A stretch of DNA of 64,000 nt from Paenibacillus polymyxa M1. GTDB lineage: Bacteria > Bacillota > Bacilli > Paenibacillales > Paenibacillaceae. The translations under genes and the position numbers were made by a program. Every line of letters begins with the position of its first letter. Position 1 is the stretch's first letter. The notes beneath the pieces were generated by a model. That model searched no databases. It saw only the letters and a program-made list of their open reading frames with translations, and was not told the origin of the DNA. Location: the NCBI RefSeq assembly GCF_000237325.1, contig NC_017542.1:673001-737000 (forward strand), in the 5' to 3' direction. This document shows positions 36,368 through 44,809 of this stretch, one piece after another.

Positions 36368-37150
36368 GTGAATTTGTATGCTCAAAGGAGGCGGATTCCA
36401 ATAGAAATAGCGATACGAACACCGGAGGAAATCGGCTACATGAGGGAGGCCGGACGTATTTTGGCAGATTGCCATCGTACGCTGGAAAGTCGTATTCTTC
36501 CGGGAATCACAACGCTTGAAATCGATGCTTGGGTGGAGCAATTTCTAAGCAAGCGTGGAGCTACGCCTGAACAAAAGGGCTATAAAGGGTTCCCTTATGC
36601 TACCTGCGCTTCGGTCAATGAGGTGGTATGTCACGGCTTTCCCTCGGAGCGGGTGCTTCATGACGGGGATATTGTGACCATCGACATTGTGGTCAACAAG
36701 GACGGGTGGCTGGCTGACCGGGGATGGACCTACGCAGTGGGTAACATCAGCCGGCCGGTAGCAAAGCTGTTGCGGCAGACCCATAAGGCGCTAATGCGAG
36801 GCATCGACGTTGCCCGCCCCGGCAGGACATTAGGGGATATCGGGCATGCGGTGGGAAAAGCGGCAGGCTGGCGGCGGTACGGTAACGTCAAATCTCTGAT
36901 CGGGCATGGGATCGGCCGCCAAATGCATGAACCGCCGGACGTTCTCCACTACGGTCGTGCTAGAACAGGATTGCCACTGCGCGAAGGGATGGTGATTACC
37001 ATTGAGCCGGTATTTACCCTCGGACCCGAAGGCGCGGTGCTCTGGGGGGATGATGGTTGGACCATCAGCACAGCAGACGGCAGTTGGGGCGCTCAATATG
37101 AGCACACCATTGCGATTACAAAGAACGGTCCTTATATTTTGACCTCGTAA
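36368..37150 (+). CDS. map: Methionine aminopeptidase, type I
   Basis: This metal-dependent enzyme removes N-terminal methionine from new proteins. Metal ligands are visible: the two aspartates in DIVTIDIVVNKDGWLADRGWTY, the histidine in SLIGHGIGRQMHEPPDVLHYG, and the glutamates in TIEPVF and YEHTIAI. PEEIGYMREAGRILAD is the usual N-terminal helix. The start is uncertain. AAAGGAGG at 36384-36391 is the obvious ribosome site, but only ATT 36395, ATA 36401 and ATA 36407 follow it in frame. GTG 36368 or TTG 36374 lie before it with weak sites. A nine-codon mini-ORF (36378-36404) overlaps the region. The enzyme itself is intact. Confidence 0.9.
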   Translation: MNLYAQRRRIPIEIAIRTPEEIGYMREAGRILADCHRTLESRILPGITTLEIDAWVEQFLSKRGATPEQKGYKGFPYATCASVNEVVCHGFPSERVLHDGDIVTIDIVVNKDGWLADRGWTYAVGNISRPVAKLLRQTHKALMRGIDVARPGRTLGDIGHAVGKAAGWRRYGNVKSLIGHGIGRQMHEPPDVLHYGRARTGLPLREGMVITIEPVFTLGPEGAVLWGDDGWTISTADGSWGAQYEHTIAITKNGPYILTS

Positions 37151-37333
37151 AAGAGTATTGTGCCATAGGGAGTCCAATGTGCGGGTCGTGTGCATAAGAC
37201 TCTCTTGGTAAGTTTTTTAGGATGGCCTATCCACTTCACTAAACAATGAGCTTCTTGTTATAGATCATAGATCGAGATTCGGATCGTCGATATAATAGGA
37301 GGCATAATATTGGAAACTAGGAGTGGAACCCAC

Positions 37334-37846
37334 ATGATGATCAGGGAAGCGATGATATCAGATGCCGAAGACATCGCCAAGGTGCACGTAGACTGCTGGA
37401 GAACGACATACAAAGATATCATGCCTGACGAGGTTCTGGAACGTCTTTCCTATGAGCAAAGAATAGAATTATGGAATGCGAATCTATCTACTGAAGACGG
37501 TCACCTCGTATATGTTGCTGAAAATGAAAAGGGGGAAATTATCGGATTTGTGAGTGGAGGTCCGGAAAAGTCAGGGGAATATCCCCCGTATGGGGGAGAG
37601 ATCACGGCTATTTATGTTTTGAGTGAATACCATAGTTTAGGGCTCGGCAAAAGACTTTTTCTACGCTTGCTTCAACATTTTAATAGTATGGATATTCACT
37701 CTGTCATGGTGTGGGTGCTGGCAGATAATCCAGCGTGTACTTTTTATGAAAGACTGGGGGCCAAGCCTGTAGTAGAACAGCATATTATAAATATGGGTGG
37801 CAAAAACCTGAACATGGTGGCTTACGGCTGGCTGCTATTCCGATAG
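37334..37846 (+). CDS. GNAT family N-acetyltransferase
   Basis: A 170-residue single-domain GNAT enzyme. It has IREAMISDAEDIAKVHVDCWR at the N-terminus, acetyl-CoA loop YVLSEYHSLGLGKRLFLRLL (Q/RxxGxG equivalent HSLGLGKR), and VLADNPACTFYERLGAKPV near the end. AGGAG lies 10 bases before ATG 37334; an in-frame TTG at 37310 is the less likely start. The gene end overlaps the convergent DUF438 gene by 12 bases. The substrate is unknown. Confidence 0.88.
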   Translation: MMIREAMISDAEDIAKVHVDCWRTTYKDIMPDEVLERLSYEQRIELWNANLSTEDGHLVYVAENEKGEIIGFVSGGPEKSGEYPPYGGEITAIYVLSEYHSLGLGKRLFLRLLQHFNSMDIHSVMVWVLADNPACTFYERLGAKPVVEQHIINMGGKNLNMVAYGWLLFR

Positions 37847-39094
37847 AATACGTTTTTGTCCTTCCAAGGCGCGAATAGGAGCGATGTTTTGCGTGAATTC
37901 CAGCGTTCCCAGATAGCGTCCTTCGTTATCCCGAACGGCAAAATAACGGATGTAGACAAATTTGTCCTTGATTGGAATCCAAAAATCCTCAACATCCTTG
38001 CGGCCGGCCTTAAAATCCTCCAGCAGTTTCTCAACGACATGCACGCTTTGCGGCGGATGGCAATTTTGCACGGTACGACCAATGACGGCCTTTGTGCGGG
38101 CAAAGATCCGTTCTTTACCGTGAGAGAAATAGCGAACAACATCATTTTCATCGATAAAGGTCAGGTCCACAGGCAGATGATTCAACAGCAGTTCCAATTG
38201 TTGTACAGATACAATCCCTGTCTCAAATCGCACGAACCCTTGCGGAGTGCCAGAAGTGTCTTCTTTTTGCTCAAGGGCTTCTACAGGCTCCTCTGCCCGT
38301 TCAGGTATCCATTCACGCTCAGGAGCGGTCAGGCAGAAACCGATTTCCTCGCTTTCCCGGGCTATTTTTAGCCATTCATCCTCGGTCAGCTTACTGAGTG
38401 CCATCGGCAGCAAAATATTTTCTTCCTTGAATACCATTTCATTCACTTCGCTCATGATATGGGCAAGCGCCTTCCCGATCTGCTCACGATCTCCGTTATA
38501 TTCGGTGAGCAGCTTCTTCGCATCCTTGATTGCGGCGCGAATGCCGTCGTCCACTCCCCACATTACTTTGGTTGGACCAAAGATCCCATAACGTTCTAGA
38601 TAAGGAAATACTAGATTTTCTTTGCGGCTATAGTGTTTGTCTACATCCATTAGCAGACTTAAATCCTCAAGCAGCTTGTAAATAACCTTGGGACTGTCTT
38701 CTTTTTGAAATTGCTCTGCATGCAATGCCAGCTTAAAGTTGACTAGCCGTTCGATCTCACGATTTTCCAGCTTAAAGGTGTGAACAGGATGTCCCGGTTG
38801 TTCCTCAGGTCCTGCAGGACGGTGAATATCCTCAATAGAGCCCTTGAATATCGACGTATGAACGGAACAGAGGCGCTGGACTTCCGACACCGGAATTCCT
38901 TCCTCAGTCATTAAGGCATGCTCCATCGCTGAAATTTCTGCCACGCTCACTCCACCAACAGCCTCTGCAAAACGAGCTTTGACTTCCTCCACGCTTTTCC
39001 CAGCATGTAGTTCTTTAATAATTTCCTTCAGTGTTCGCTGACGCTCCGTTAATTCCTGTGCTGTATGTTCACGGTTGTTAATTAGCTCGCTCAT
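37835..39094 (-). CDS. DUF438/hemerythrin/PAS domain protein
   Basis: A 419-residue cytoplasmic protein. The N-terminal DUF438 segment reads IIKELHAGKSVEEVKARF. A hemerythrin HHE-like domain follows (about 85-240) with HPVHTFKLENREIERL, HYSRKENLVFPYLERYG and FKEENILLPMAL carrying the iron ligands. A C-terminal PAS domain (about 290-410) contains FIDENDVVRYFSHGKERIFART and RAVIGR-like segments. Relatives are linked to nitric oxide, oxygen or iron stress sensing. It follows a DUF1858 gene in an apparent operon whose promoter region has an FNR-like site. Confidence 0.88.
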   Translation of the reverse strand: MSELINNREHTAQELTERQRTLKEIIKELHAGKSVEEVKARFAEAVGGVSVAEISAMEHALMTEEGIPVSEVQRLCSVHTSIFKGSIEDIHRPAGPEEQPGHPVHTFKLENREIERLVNFKLALHAEQFQKEDSPKVIYKLLEDLSLLMDVDKHYSRKENLVFPYLERYGIFGPTKVMWGVDDGIRAAIKDAKKLLTEYNGDREQIGKALAHIMSEVNEMVFKEENILLPMALSKLTEDEWLKIARESEEIGFCLTAPEREWIPERAEEPVEALEQKEDTSGTPQGFVRFETGIVSVQQLELLLNHLPVDLTFIDENDVVRYFSHGKERIFARTKAVIGRTVQNCHPPQSVHVVEKLLEDFKAGRKDVEDFWIPIKDKFVYIRYFAVRDNEGRYLGTLEFTQNIAPIRALEGQKRILSE

Positions 39095-39108
39095 GATCGT
39101 TAACCCCT

Positions 39109-39336
39109 TTATTTTTGAATGGTAAAACCATGTTGCATAAACGTCTGCTGCACAGTTTCCATACCTATTTTCTTCAATGCAATTCCCTTGGACAGTGTCA
39201 TAAAACGTCCTGCGGTTTGGAGCATACCGGGCTTGGCAATATCGTCAAAACCTAGTTTTACCATAATGTCCTTCACTTCAGGATGACGATTAACAAGGTT
39301 AAATATGGACTCATCCCAATGCAGTATTTTATCCAT
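39109..39336 (-). CDS. DUF1858 domain protein
   Basis: A 75-residue protein starting MDKILHWDESIFNLVNRHPEVKDIM and containing the GFDDIAKPGMLQTAGRFMTL pattern of DUF1858, a small helical domain often found with hemerythrin or DUF438 partners. GAGGGGA precedes ATG 39336. The stop lies 14 bases before the DUF438 start, so they form an operon. Its biochemical role is unknown. Confidence 0.8.
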   Translation of the reverse strand: MDKILHWDESIFNLVNRHPEVKDIMVKLGFDDIAKPGMLQTAGRFMTLSKGIALKKIGMETVQQTFMQHGFTIQK

Positions 39337-39400
39337 TTGTTCATCCCCTCGATTGAGAACGTTTTTCATTTACAGAGTAGCATAGGTCCAAACGAGCTAT

Positions 39401-39416
39401 TGTGATTGTACGCACA
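39401..39416. promoter_or_regulatory. FNR/CRP-like operator
   Basis: TGTGATTGTACGCACA matches TGTGA-N6-TCACA with a single change. It is centred about 36-41 bases upstream of the likely start point of the DUF1858-DUF438 operon (a TATGCT-like -10 at 39379-39384 on the reverse strand). That is where a class II activator would bind. Confidence 0.6.
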
Positions 39417-39431
39417 ATATTGTTCAGGTGG

Positions 39432-39483
39432 TTGACAACTGTAAATCTTGGTTTATATACTGTGTATAAGGATATATACAGTA
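39432..39483 (+). promoter_or_regulatory. SigA promoter overlapped by a YtrA/GntR-type operator
   Basis: TTGACA (39432-39437) and TATATA (39454-39459) are 16 bases apart. Directly on and after the -10 lies an inverted repeat: TACTGT (39458-39463) and ACAGTA (39478-39483). Its arms extend to 11 bases with one mismatch (centre 39470.5). A repressor here would block polymerase. The GntR gene in the same operon is the natural candidate. Confidence 0.75.
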
Positions 39484-39573
39484 ATAACACTGAATACTGT
39501 CGTAACACCTTCGAAATGAAGAGCGAACGAGGTCGTTATTCACAGGCAGTGCAGAAGGGATCAGGATAAGAAA

Positions 39574-40293
39574 ATGACGATCATGAAGCAAGCATGGATG
39601 ATTACCCGTCAGGATTTTCGCAAGAATCCATATGCAGCACTATGGACGTTGCTGTTTATTGCGTATTTGGGATTTACCATGAGTTTTGCGGTAAGTGTGC
39701 AATGGGGTGAGCATGCAGCCTTGAGTCCAGTAGCTGATTTCATCATGCTGACGTTGATTCCGTTTTTAGGGTTCATTTATAACCGTCGAGCGTTCAAATA
39801 TTTGCAGGAAGATTCTTATACGCACATGCTAGCCTTTTTCCGCACCTTGCCTATACCGATGAAAGCGGTAATTATGAGTCGAATTCAACAGGCGGTGTTG
39901 GCGTTTGTTGCGAATAGTGTGATATTTTTTGCTCTTTTGTTTACGTTGTCAGGTACGCTTCGGGTATATGCCAGCACAGGTTTCTTTGTATCGTTTGCTC
40001 TGACCTGGATAGGCTACGGAATGCTCATTCAAGCCATTTATATTCACTTGGAATTTTTGAAAAGAGGAACAGAGTACTTCTGGCTATCTATTGTGATCAT
40101 GCTAATGTGCGGGATGGTTACGATTATAGCTCGAGTATGTGGGGCCAATCTGGTATCGATAACGGCTTCTTACAGTAAGGAATGGTTGCTGTTGTCCCCG
40201 GTGATGTGGGGAGCATTGTTAGCAGGAGTTCTGGCTATGTCAGTGTCCTATCGGGTGACACAGCGTAAACTCATGAAACGGAACTTAACTTAG
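39574..40293 (+). CDS. ABC-2-like membrane protein of the GntR-ABC operon
   Basis: A 239-residue membrane protein with six hydrophobic segments (for example AALWTLLFIAYLGFTMSFAV, FIMLTLIPFLGFIY, AVLAFVANSVIFFALLFTL and YFWLSIVIMLMCGMVTIIA). It has no ATPase motifs and looks like a permease of the ABC-2 kind. It is the first gene after the operator-controlled promoter and precedes the GntR regulator by 41 bases. It could pair with the first ATPase in the operon, which has no other obvious membrane partner. Confidence 0.75.
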   Translation: MTIMKQAWMITRQDFRKNPYAALWTLLFIAYLGFTMSFAVSVQWGEHAALSPVADFIMLTLIPFLGFIYNRRAFKYLQEDSYTHMLAFFRTLPIPMKAVIMSRIQQAVLAFVANSVIFFALLFTLSGTLRVYASTGFFVSFALTWIGYGMLIQAIYIHLEFLKRGTEYFWLSIVIMLMCGMVTIIARVCGANLVSITASYSKEWLLLSPVMWGALLAGVLAMSVSYRVTQRKLMKRNLT

Positions 40294-40334
40294 TAGTATG
40301 TGTACAAAAATAACAAAAAAGGGGGGGAAAGCAG

Positions 40335-40736
40335 GTGAATATTCCAGTGCAAATTGATGAGAATAGCGCGGAACCGCTGTATGCGCAGATTGAAAAGCAG
40401 CTTCGTTCACTCATAGTAACCGGACAAATTGCAGCGGGAACGCTGCTTCCCTCCATTCGTGAGTTTGCGGGGACGCTTCGTTGTAGTGTAATCACCGTCC
40501 GGCGGGTCTATCAGGATTTGGAGAACGAAGGCTTGCTACGTACCCGGCAGGGAACGGGCACCTTTGTCGCTCTGGTCGAGGATGATATGCGCTCAGGTTA
40601 CCGCCTTAAAGCGGTGACCGAGGCATTGGAAACGGCGATTGCCACAGGCATCGCTGTACAGATGACAGAGCAGGAATTATTGGAGCTTTTTGCAGAAATG
40701 GTGAAAAGAAGGTATGAAGTCCAGGTGAAGGAGTGA
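40335..40736 (+). CDS. GntR family regulator, YtrA type
   Basis: A 133-residue protein with an N-terminal winged helix (AEPLYAQIEKQLRSLIVTGQ, LLPSIREFAGTLRCSVITV, RRVYQDLENEGLLRTRQGTG, TFVAL) and only a short C-terminal helix domain, as in the YtrA subfamily. The start is GTG 40335. YtrA-type regulators repress ABC export operons and are released by cell-envelope stress or antibiotics. Here the operator at 39458-39483 overlaps the operon promoter, so autoregulation is likely. Confidence 0.9.
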   Translation: MNIPVQIDENSAEPLYAQIEKQLRSLIVTGQIAAGTLLPSIREFAGTLRCSVITVRRVYQDLENEGLLRTRQGTGTFVALVEDDMRSGYRLKAVTEALETAIATGIAVQMTEQELLELFAEMVKRRYEVQVKE

Positions 40737-40741
40737 CAGCT

Positions 40742-41707
40742 GTGAACAATCATGTGGAAGTTCCTACGCAAATACAGAGGAAAGCACCAATTATTGAGAT
40801 GAGCCAGGTCTATAAAACCCGGGGTAACCGGAATATTGGGCCGATTAATTTAACGGTTGAACCAGGATATGTGGTCGCTTTGGCTGGACATAACGGATCA
40901 GGGAAAAGCACATTGATTCATTTGCTGACTCAGCTTGTTCATCCGGATTCCGGTGAGATTCGTTGGTTCGGCCAAGCATACCCCGACGGCATGCCGGCAG
41001 ATACACGACAATGGGTTGGATATATACCGGAGCAGCCGGTTCGCGAGGAGGATCGATTAACGGCAGAAGCAGCAGCGGCTTTTCGAGCATTGTGGTATCC
41101 CGGCTGGGATGAAACACGTTTTCAGCGTTTAATGGACCGCTTTCAGGTTCCATCACATACGAAATTATCGCGTATGTCCAAGGGACAGCGTCGGAAATTC
41201 GAACTGGCTGCTGCCTTGGCGCCACACCCTCGTGTGTTGCTGCTGGATGAGCCTTCATCAGGTTTAGATCCTTTTGCTTGGAAAATCATGCTAGATGAAC
41301 TGCGGGATTGTATGAAGAACGGCAAAACGACGATCATTATTGCTACCCATATCATGGACGAGATCAAGCGTTTGGCGGATTATATTGTCTTGATGCACGA
41401 TGGCAGGCTGCTTGGCAAACTGGAAAAAGACCATCTGCTCGAAAATGGCAAGGAAATGTGGTTTGAAGGTACACCAGAGGAGGCATCGGAGCTTCCGGGA
41501 GTTGTAGAGACGGAGAGTGATGGGAATTTACAGCGAATTATAACGCTGGCAGCCGGGGAGGCCAGTGCTATATTGGAACAAGCGGGGATTCGCCCCATCC
41601 GTGTGCGGCGTCTGGAACTGGATGATATTTTAGTATATTGGTCTGCAGGACAAATATCTGCGAATGCAGAGACATTTATGGAGAAGGAAGGGGTAAAACA
41701 ATCATGA
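40742..41707 (+). CDS. ABC transporter ATP-binding protein
   Basis: A 321-residue ATPase with Walker A GHNGSGKSTL, signature LSRMSKGQRRKFELAAALA, Walker B VLLLDEPSSGLDP and H-loop ATHIMDEI. The longer C-terminal part resembles YtrB-type proteins. GTG 40742 is preferred since AAGGAG ends 8 bases before it; GTG 40733 overlaps the ribosome site. The stop overlaps the next gene by ATGA. It probably works with the membrane protein encoded at 39574. Confidence 0.9.
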   Translation: MNNHVEVPTQIQRKAPIIEMSQVYKTRGNRNIGPINLTVEPGYVVALAGHNGSGKSTLIHLLTQLVHPDSGEIRWFGQAYPDGMPADTRQWVGYIPEQPVREEDRLTAEAAAAFRALWYPGWDETRFQRLMDRFQVPSHTKLSRMSKGQRRKFELAAALAPHPRVLLLDEPSSGLDPFAWKIMLDELRDCMKNGKTTIIIATHIMDEIKRLADYIVLMHDGRLLGKLEKDHLLENGKEMWFEGTPEEASELPGVVETESDGNLQRIITLAAGEASAILEQAGIRPIRVRRLELDDILVYWSAGQISANAETFMEKEGVKQS

Positions 41708-42606
41708 GTATGCTGCAATTGGAAAAGGTCGTGAAGCAATATGGGAACCATACGGCGGTAAATGGAATATCGCTGAATGTGAACGGCGGCGAGATTTACG
41801 GACTGCTGGGAGGCAATGGAGCAGGCAAAACGACAACGATGCGCATGGTGCTCGGTCTGATTTACCCTGACGGGGGAAGCATCCAATATGAGGGCAAGCC
41901 CTACAGCAAGGAGCTTCAGCGGACAATGGGCTATTTGCCCGAAGAGCGTGGGTTGTACCCCAAGGTGAAGGTGAGCGAGCAAATTAACTATTTGGGCAGG
42001 CTGCGCGGAATGTCGGCCAAGGAGGCAGACAAAAGTCTACGCTACTGGCTGGAGCGCTTTGGAGTGCCGGAATATTATGACAAGCGGATTGAGGAGCTAT
42101 CCAAGGGAAATCAGCAAAAAATGGGTTTTATTGCCGCGGTTGTGCATCGCCCAACGCTGCTCATTTTGGATGAGGCCTTCAGTGGACTAGACCCGGTGAA
42201 CGTCGAATTGCTTAAGGATACGGTGAAGGAATTACGGGATGATGGGGCTGCGATTTTATTCTCAACCCACCGTATGGAGCATGTGGAGGAACTGTGCCGA
42301 CATATTACGATTTTGCATCGCTCAAATACTGTGGTGCAAGGAAGTGTGCAAGAGATTAAAGGCCGCTATCCACGTGAAAAAGTTCGTCTCATCACTACGG
42401 GTGAAGTGAGCGGGCTGGAACAGCTGCCAGGCGTACGCAGCATAGAGAATATGGATCGTGGCTGGATGCTGCATATTGAGCAGCCGGCTGCGGCGAAGTT
42501 AATTTTGCAAACAGCGTTGGGGCAAACGGATGTGGAGCATTTTGAGATCAAGGAACCTACGCTCAACGAAATTTTCATAAGAGAGGTGGGGGATTCCCAT
42601 GAATAG
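41704..42606 (+). CDS. ABC transporter ATP-binding protein, NatA-like
   Basis: A 300-residue ATPase: Walker A GGNGAGKTTT, signature LSKGNQQKMGFIAAV, Walker B LLILDEAFSGLDP and H-loop STHRMEHVEEL. A C-terminal DUF4162-like domain is typical of the NatA/EcsA group. The start is ATG 41704 (AAGGAAGGGG ahead); the frame is open farther up, but that part lies inside the preceding gene. It overlaps the permease gene downstream by 8 bases, making a NatAB-like pair. Confidence 0.92.
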   Translation: MSMLQLEKVVKQYGNHTAVNGISLNVNGGEIYGLLGGNGAGKTTTMRMVLGLIYPDGGSIQYEGKPYSKELQRTMGYLPEERGLYPKVKVSEQINYLGRLRGMSAKEADKSLRYWLERFGVPEYYDKRIEELSKGNQQKMGFIAAVVHRPTLLILDEAFSGLDPVNVELLKDTVKELRDDGAAILFSTHRMEHVEELCRHITILHRSNTVVQGSVQEIKGRYPREKVRLITTGEVSGLEQLPGVRSIENMDRGWMLHIEQPAAAKLILQTALGQTDVEHFEIKEPTLNEIFIREVGDSHE

Positions 42607-43918
42607 ACTAGGTACGGTGATCGGTTTTACGTTTCGTCAGAAGGCGAGGACCAAATCTTTTATCATTACGACACTGGTACTGGCCTTGCTTATTACGGTT
42701 GGCATGAATCTGCCATATTTGATTTCTTTGTTTAAAGGAGAAGGGGCCGGAGGTTCCGGTACAACGGCAGCTGAGCATCAACGCTTGGGGCTGATTGCCG
42801 GGAGCCAGACAGAAGTGGCGAATCAGCTGGAGCAGTTTACCAAGGAGCAGTCCAACCCGGCAGCCATCTGGGTACGTTATGACAGCGTACAAGCGCCAGC
42901 AATGCAGCAAGCCTTGAAAAATGGGAAGCTGAAAGGTTACGTGCGGTTTACGGAGCCTGCCGCCAAGGGAGACACATTTCCCAAAGTGGAGTACGTCTCT
43001 GTAGAAAAAGAGCCATCTCCGGCTGTAATCACATTGGTGCAAACGGGACTTCAGGAAGCAAAGGTCAAGGCTATTATGGGCAATAAATCGTTGACCAGCG
43101 ATCAAATTCGTGAAATCAGTACACCTGTAATGGTGGATAGCAAAGAAGTAGACAGTCCATCTGAACCAGGGGGAGCTGTAGGGACAGAGGAAAAAGAAAC
43201 CTCAATGATTAACTATGGTTTGGTCTATGTATTGATGATATTATTCTTCACCTCTTCCATGATGACAGGGAATATGATTGCTGCAGAAGTAACATCGGAA
43301 AAAAGCTCACGGATCATGGAGATTCTCATCACAAGTGTTTCGCCGTTGACCCAAATGTTTGGGAAAATTATCGGCATCTTCCTGGTTGGTCTGCTGCAAA
43401 TTGCTGTTTTTGCAGCCGTTGTGTGTGCCAATCTTATGCTGCCGCATAATAATGTGATCCTTAGCTCTGCCGGGCTGGATCTGTCGCAACTGAATATCGC
43501 GGTGCTAGGATATGGTCTCATATTTTACATCCTTGGCTACTTTCTATATGCAGTACTGTTCGCTGCGGTGGGCTCCATTGTTAGCCGTACCGAGGAGTTG
43601 GGGCAGGCCATTATGCCAATTACCGTGCTGTCACTGGCAGCCTTTTATATCGGTATCTTCAATATCGCCGCACCTGATACGATTTTCGTTAAGGTGGCTG
43701 GGTACATTCCGTTCTTTTCTCCTACCGTTATGCTGTTGCGGATTGGTCTGGAACGGGCGAGCTTGCTGGAAATCTGGCTGTCACTTGCCATTCTGGTCGC
43801 CTCCATTTTGTTGTTCGGTTGGTTGGCCGCCAAGATCTATCGTACGGGTGTCTTAATGTACGGGAAACGACCTTCATTCAAAGAGCTAAGAAAAGCAATG
43901 AAGGCTTATAAGATTTAA
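42599..43918 (+). CDS. ABC-2 permease, NatB-like
   Basis: A 439-residue export permease. It has one N-terminal helix (about 20-42), a large extracellular loop (about 50-200), then at least five C-terminal helices. The conserved stretch MTGNMIAAEVTSEKSSRIMEILITSV is the ABC-2/NatB hallmark. With the overlapping ATPase it forms a two-gene exporter of the Na+-efflux/NatAB or drug-efflux type. The cargo is unknown. The ribosome site is GAGAGGTGGGGG. Confidence 0.9.
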   Translation: MNRLGTVIGFTFRQKARTKSFIITTLVLALLITVGMNLPYLISLFKGEGAGGSGTTAAEHQRLGLIAGSQTEVANQLEQFTKEQSNPAAIWVRYDSVQAPAMQQALKNGKLKGYVRFTEPAAKGDTFPKVEYVSVEKEPSPAVITLVQTGLQEAKVKAIMGNKSLTSDQIREISTPVMVDSKEVDSPSEPGGAVGTEEKETSMINYGLVYVLMILFFTSSMMTGNMIAAEVTSEKSSRIMEILITSVSPLTQMFGKIIGIFLVGLLQIAVFAAVVCANLMLPHNNVILSSAGLDLSQLNIAVLGYGLIFYILGYFLYAVLFAAVGSIVSRTEELGQAIMPITVLSLAAFYIGIFNIAAPDTIFVKVAGYIPFFSPTVMLLRIGLERASLLEIWLSLAILVASILLFGWLAAKIYRTGVLMYGKRPSFKELRKAMKAYKI

Positions 43919-44014
43919 TGGATTTAGGAGAACATTGTGAGTAACCATTATAGTTGAGACAAATGTAATTAATAAATGAGATTTTTTTCAATATATGTTT
44001 GAGACAAAGTGGGG

Positions 44015-44055
44015 GCCTTGATTCATCAGAAGTACCGATGGATCAAGGCTTTTCC
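44015..44055. terminator. Bidirectional terminator between exporter operon and TetR gene
   Basis: GCCTTGATTCATC and GATGGATCAAGGC pair around a nine-base loop, followed by TTTT. It lies between convergent genes. Confidence 0.8.
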
Positions 44056-44134
44056 ACTTTATATGGTGATGATTAATAATTGGTGATGTTTTGAGAGGAG
44101 AAGTTAGACTTATCATTAAATAAATCAATAAAGC

Positions 44135-44716
44135 TTATGACTGAGACAAGATTCCTTTAACAAACAATGAGACACTGTGCTTGTAGAACTCTTCCTCGGT
44201 GACGAGTTGGGACTGATATTGCCGGTGAATCAGCTCGCTCATCTGAAATCCGTAGCACATCGAGAGGAAAGTCATGGCGGCAAGACGCTCATCCTGTCTG
44301 GCTATAACTTTTTTCTTCTGCAGGCGTTCAAAATATTCAACCAGCAAGGAGTGCAGCTTCACCGGCGGATCGGCCAGCACTCTGTCCAATTCGGGAAGCA
44401 TTCCTTTGTCACGGATGCCAATCAAAATGATGTCCGCATTTTTATGGAAAAACAAACGGTACTGCTGACTTACATTCAGCAGATCTACTTCTGGATTATC
44501 GGTCGCATCCTCTTTTAACAGCTTCTCAAATTGCGGGATATCCGAATGTCTTTCAATGATGGCTTCCAATATGCCTTGCTTGCTTCCAAATTGCCGGAAA
44601 ATCGTAGATTCATTGACTTTAGCTTCCGTTGCAATGGCTTTGGTGCTTACTCCCCGATAGCCCTTCTTTTTGATGAGCCGTGTTGCGGCTTCAATGATTC
44701 TGTCTGAAGTTTGCAT
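44135..44716 (-). CDS. TetR/AcrR family regulator
   Basis: A 193-residue regulator with the N-terminal helix-turn-helix (RIIEAATRLIKKKGYRGVST, KAIATEAKVNESTIFRQFGS) and a C-terminal helical ligand-binding domain. AAAGGAG precedes ATG 44716. It reads the same way as the FAH-type gene upstream, separated by 93 bases. It may control that gene pair, whose intergenic region has inverted repeats, or the exporter operon on the other side. The ligand is unknown. Confidence 0.88.
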   Translation of the reverse strand: MQTSDRIIEAATRLIKKKGYRGVSTKAIATEAKVNESTIFRQFGSKQGILEAIIERHSDIPQFEKLLKEDATDNPEVDLLNVSQQYRLFFHKNADIILIGIRDKGMLPELDRVLADPPVKLHSLLVEYFERLQKKKVIARQDERLAAMTFLSMCYGFQMSELIHRQYQSQLVTEEEFYKHSVSLFVKGILSQS

Positions 44717-44809
44717 TGCATTTCTCCTTTTACATATGTTAAACCTATTCTACTACAAGATTTTGCATATGCAGCAGGGTCGGGGTTCATCATTTTCATA
44801 AACGTTTAT

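Noticed and set aside
37856..38591. Forward frames inside the DUF438 gene
   Set aside because: Antisense shadows of a conserved gene without ribosome sites.
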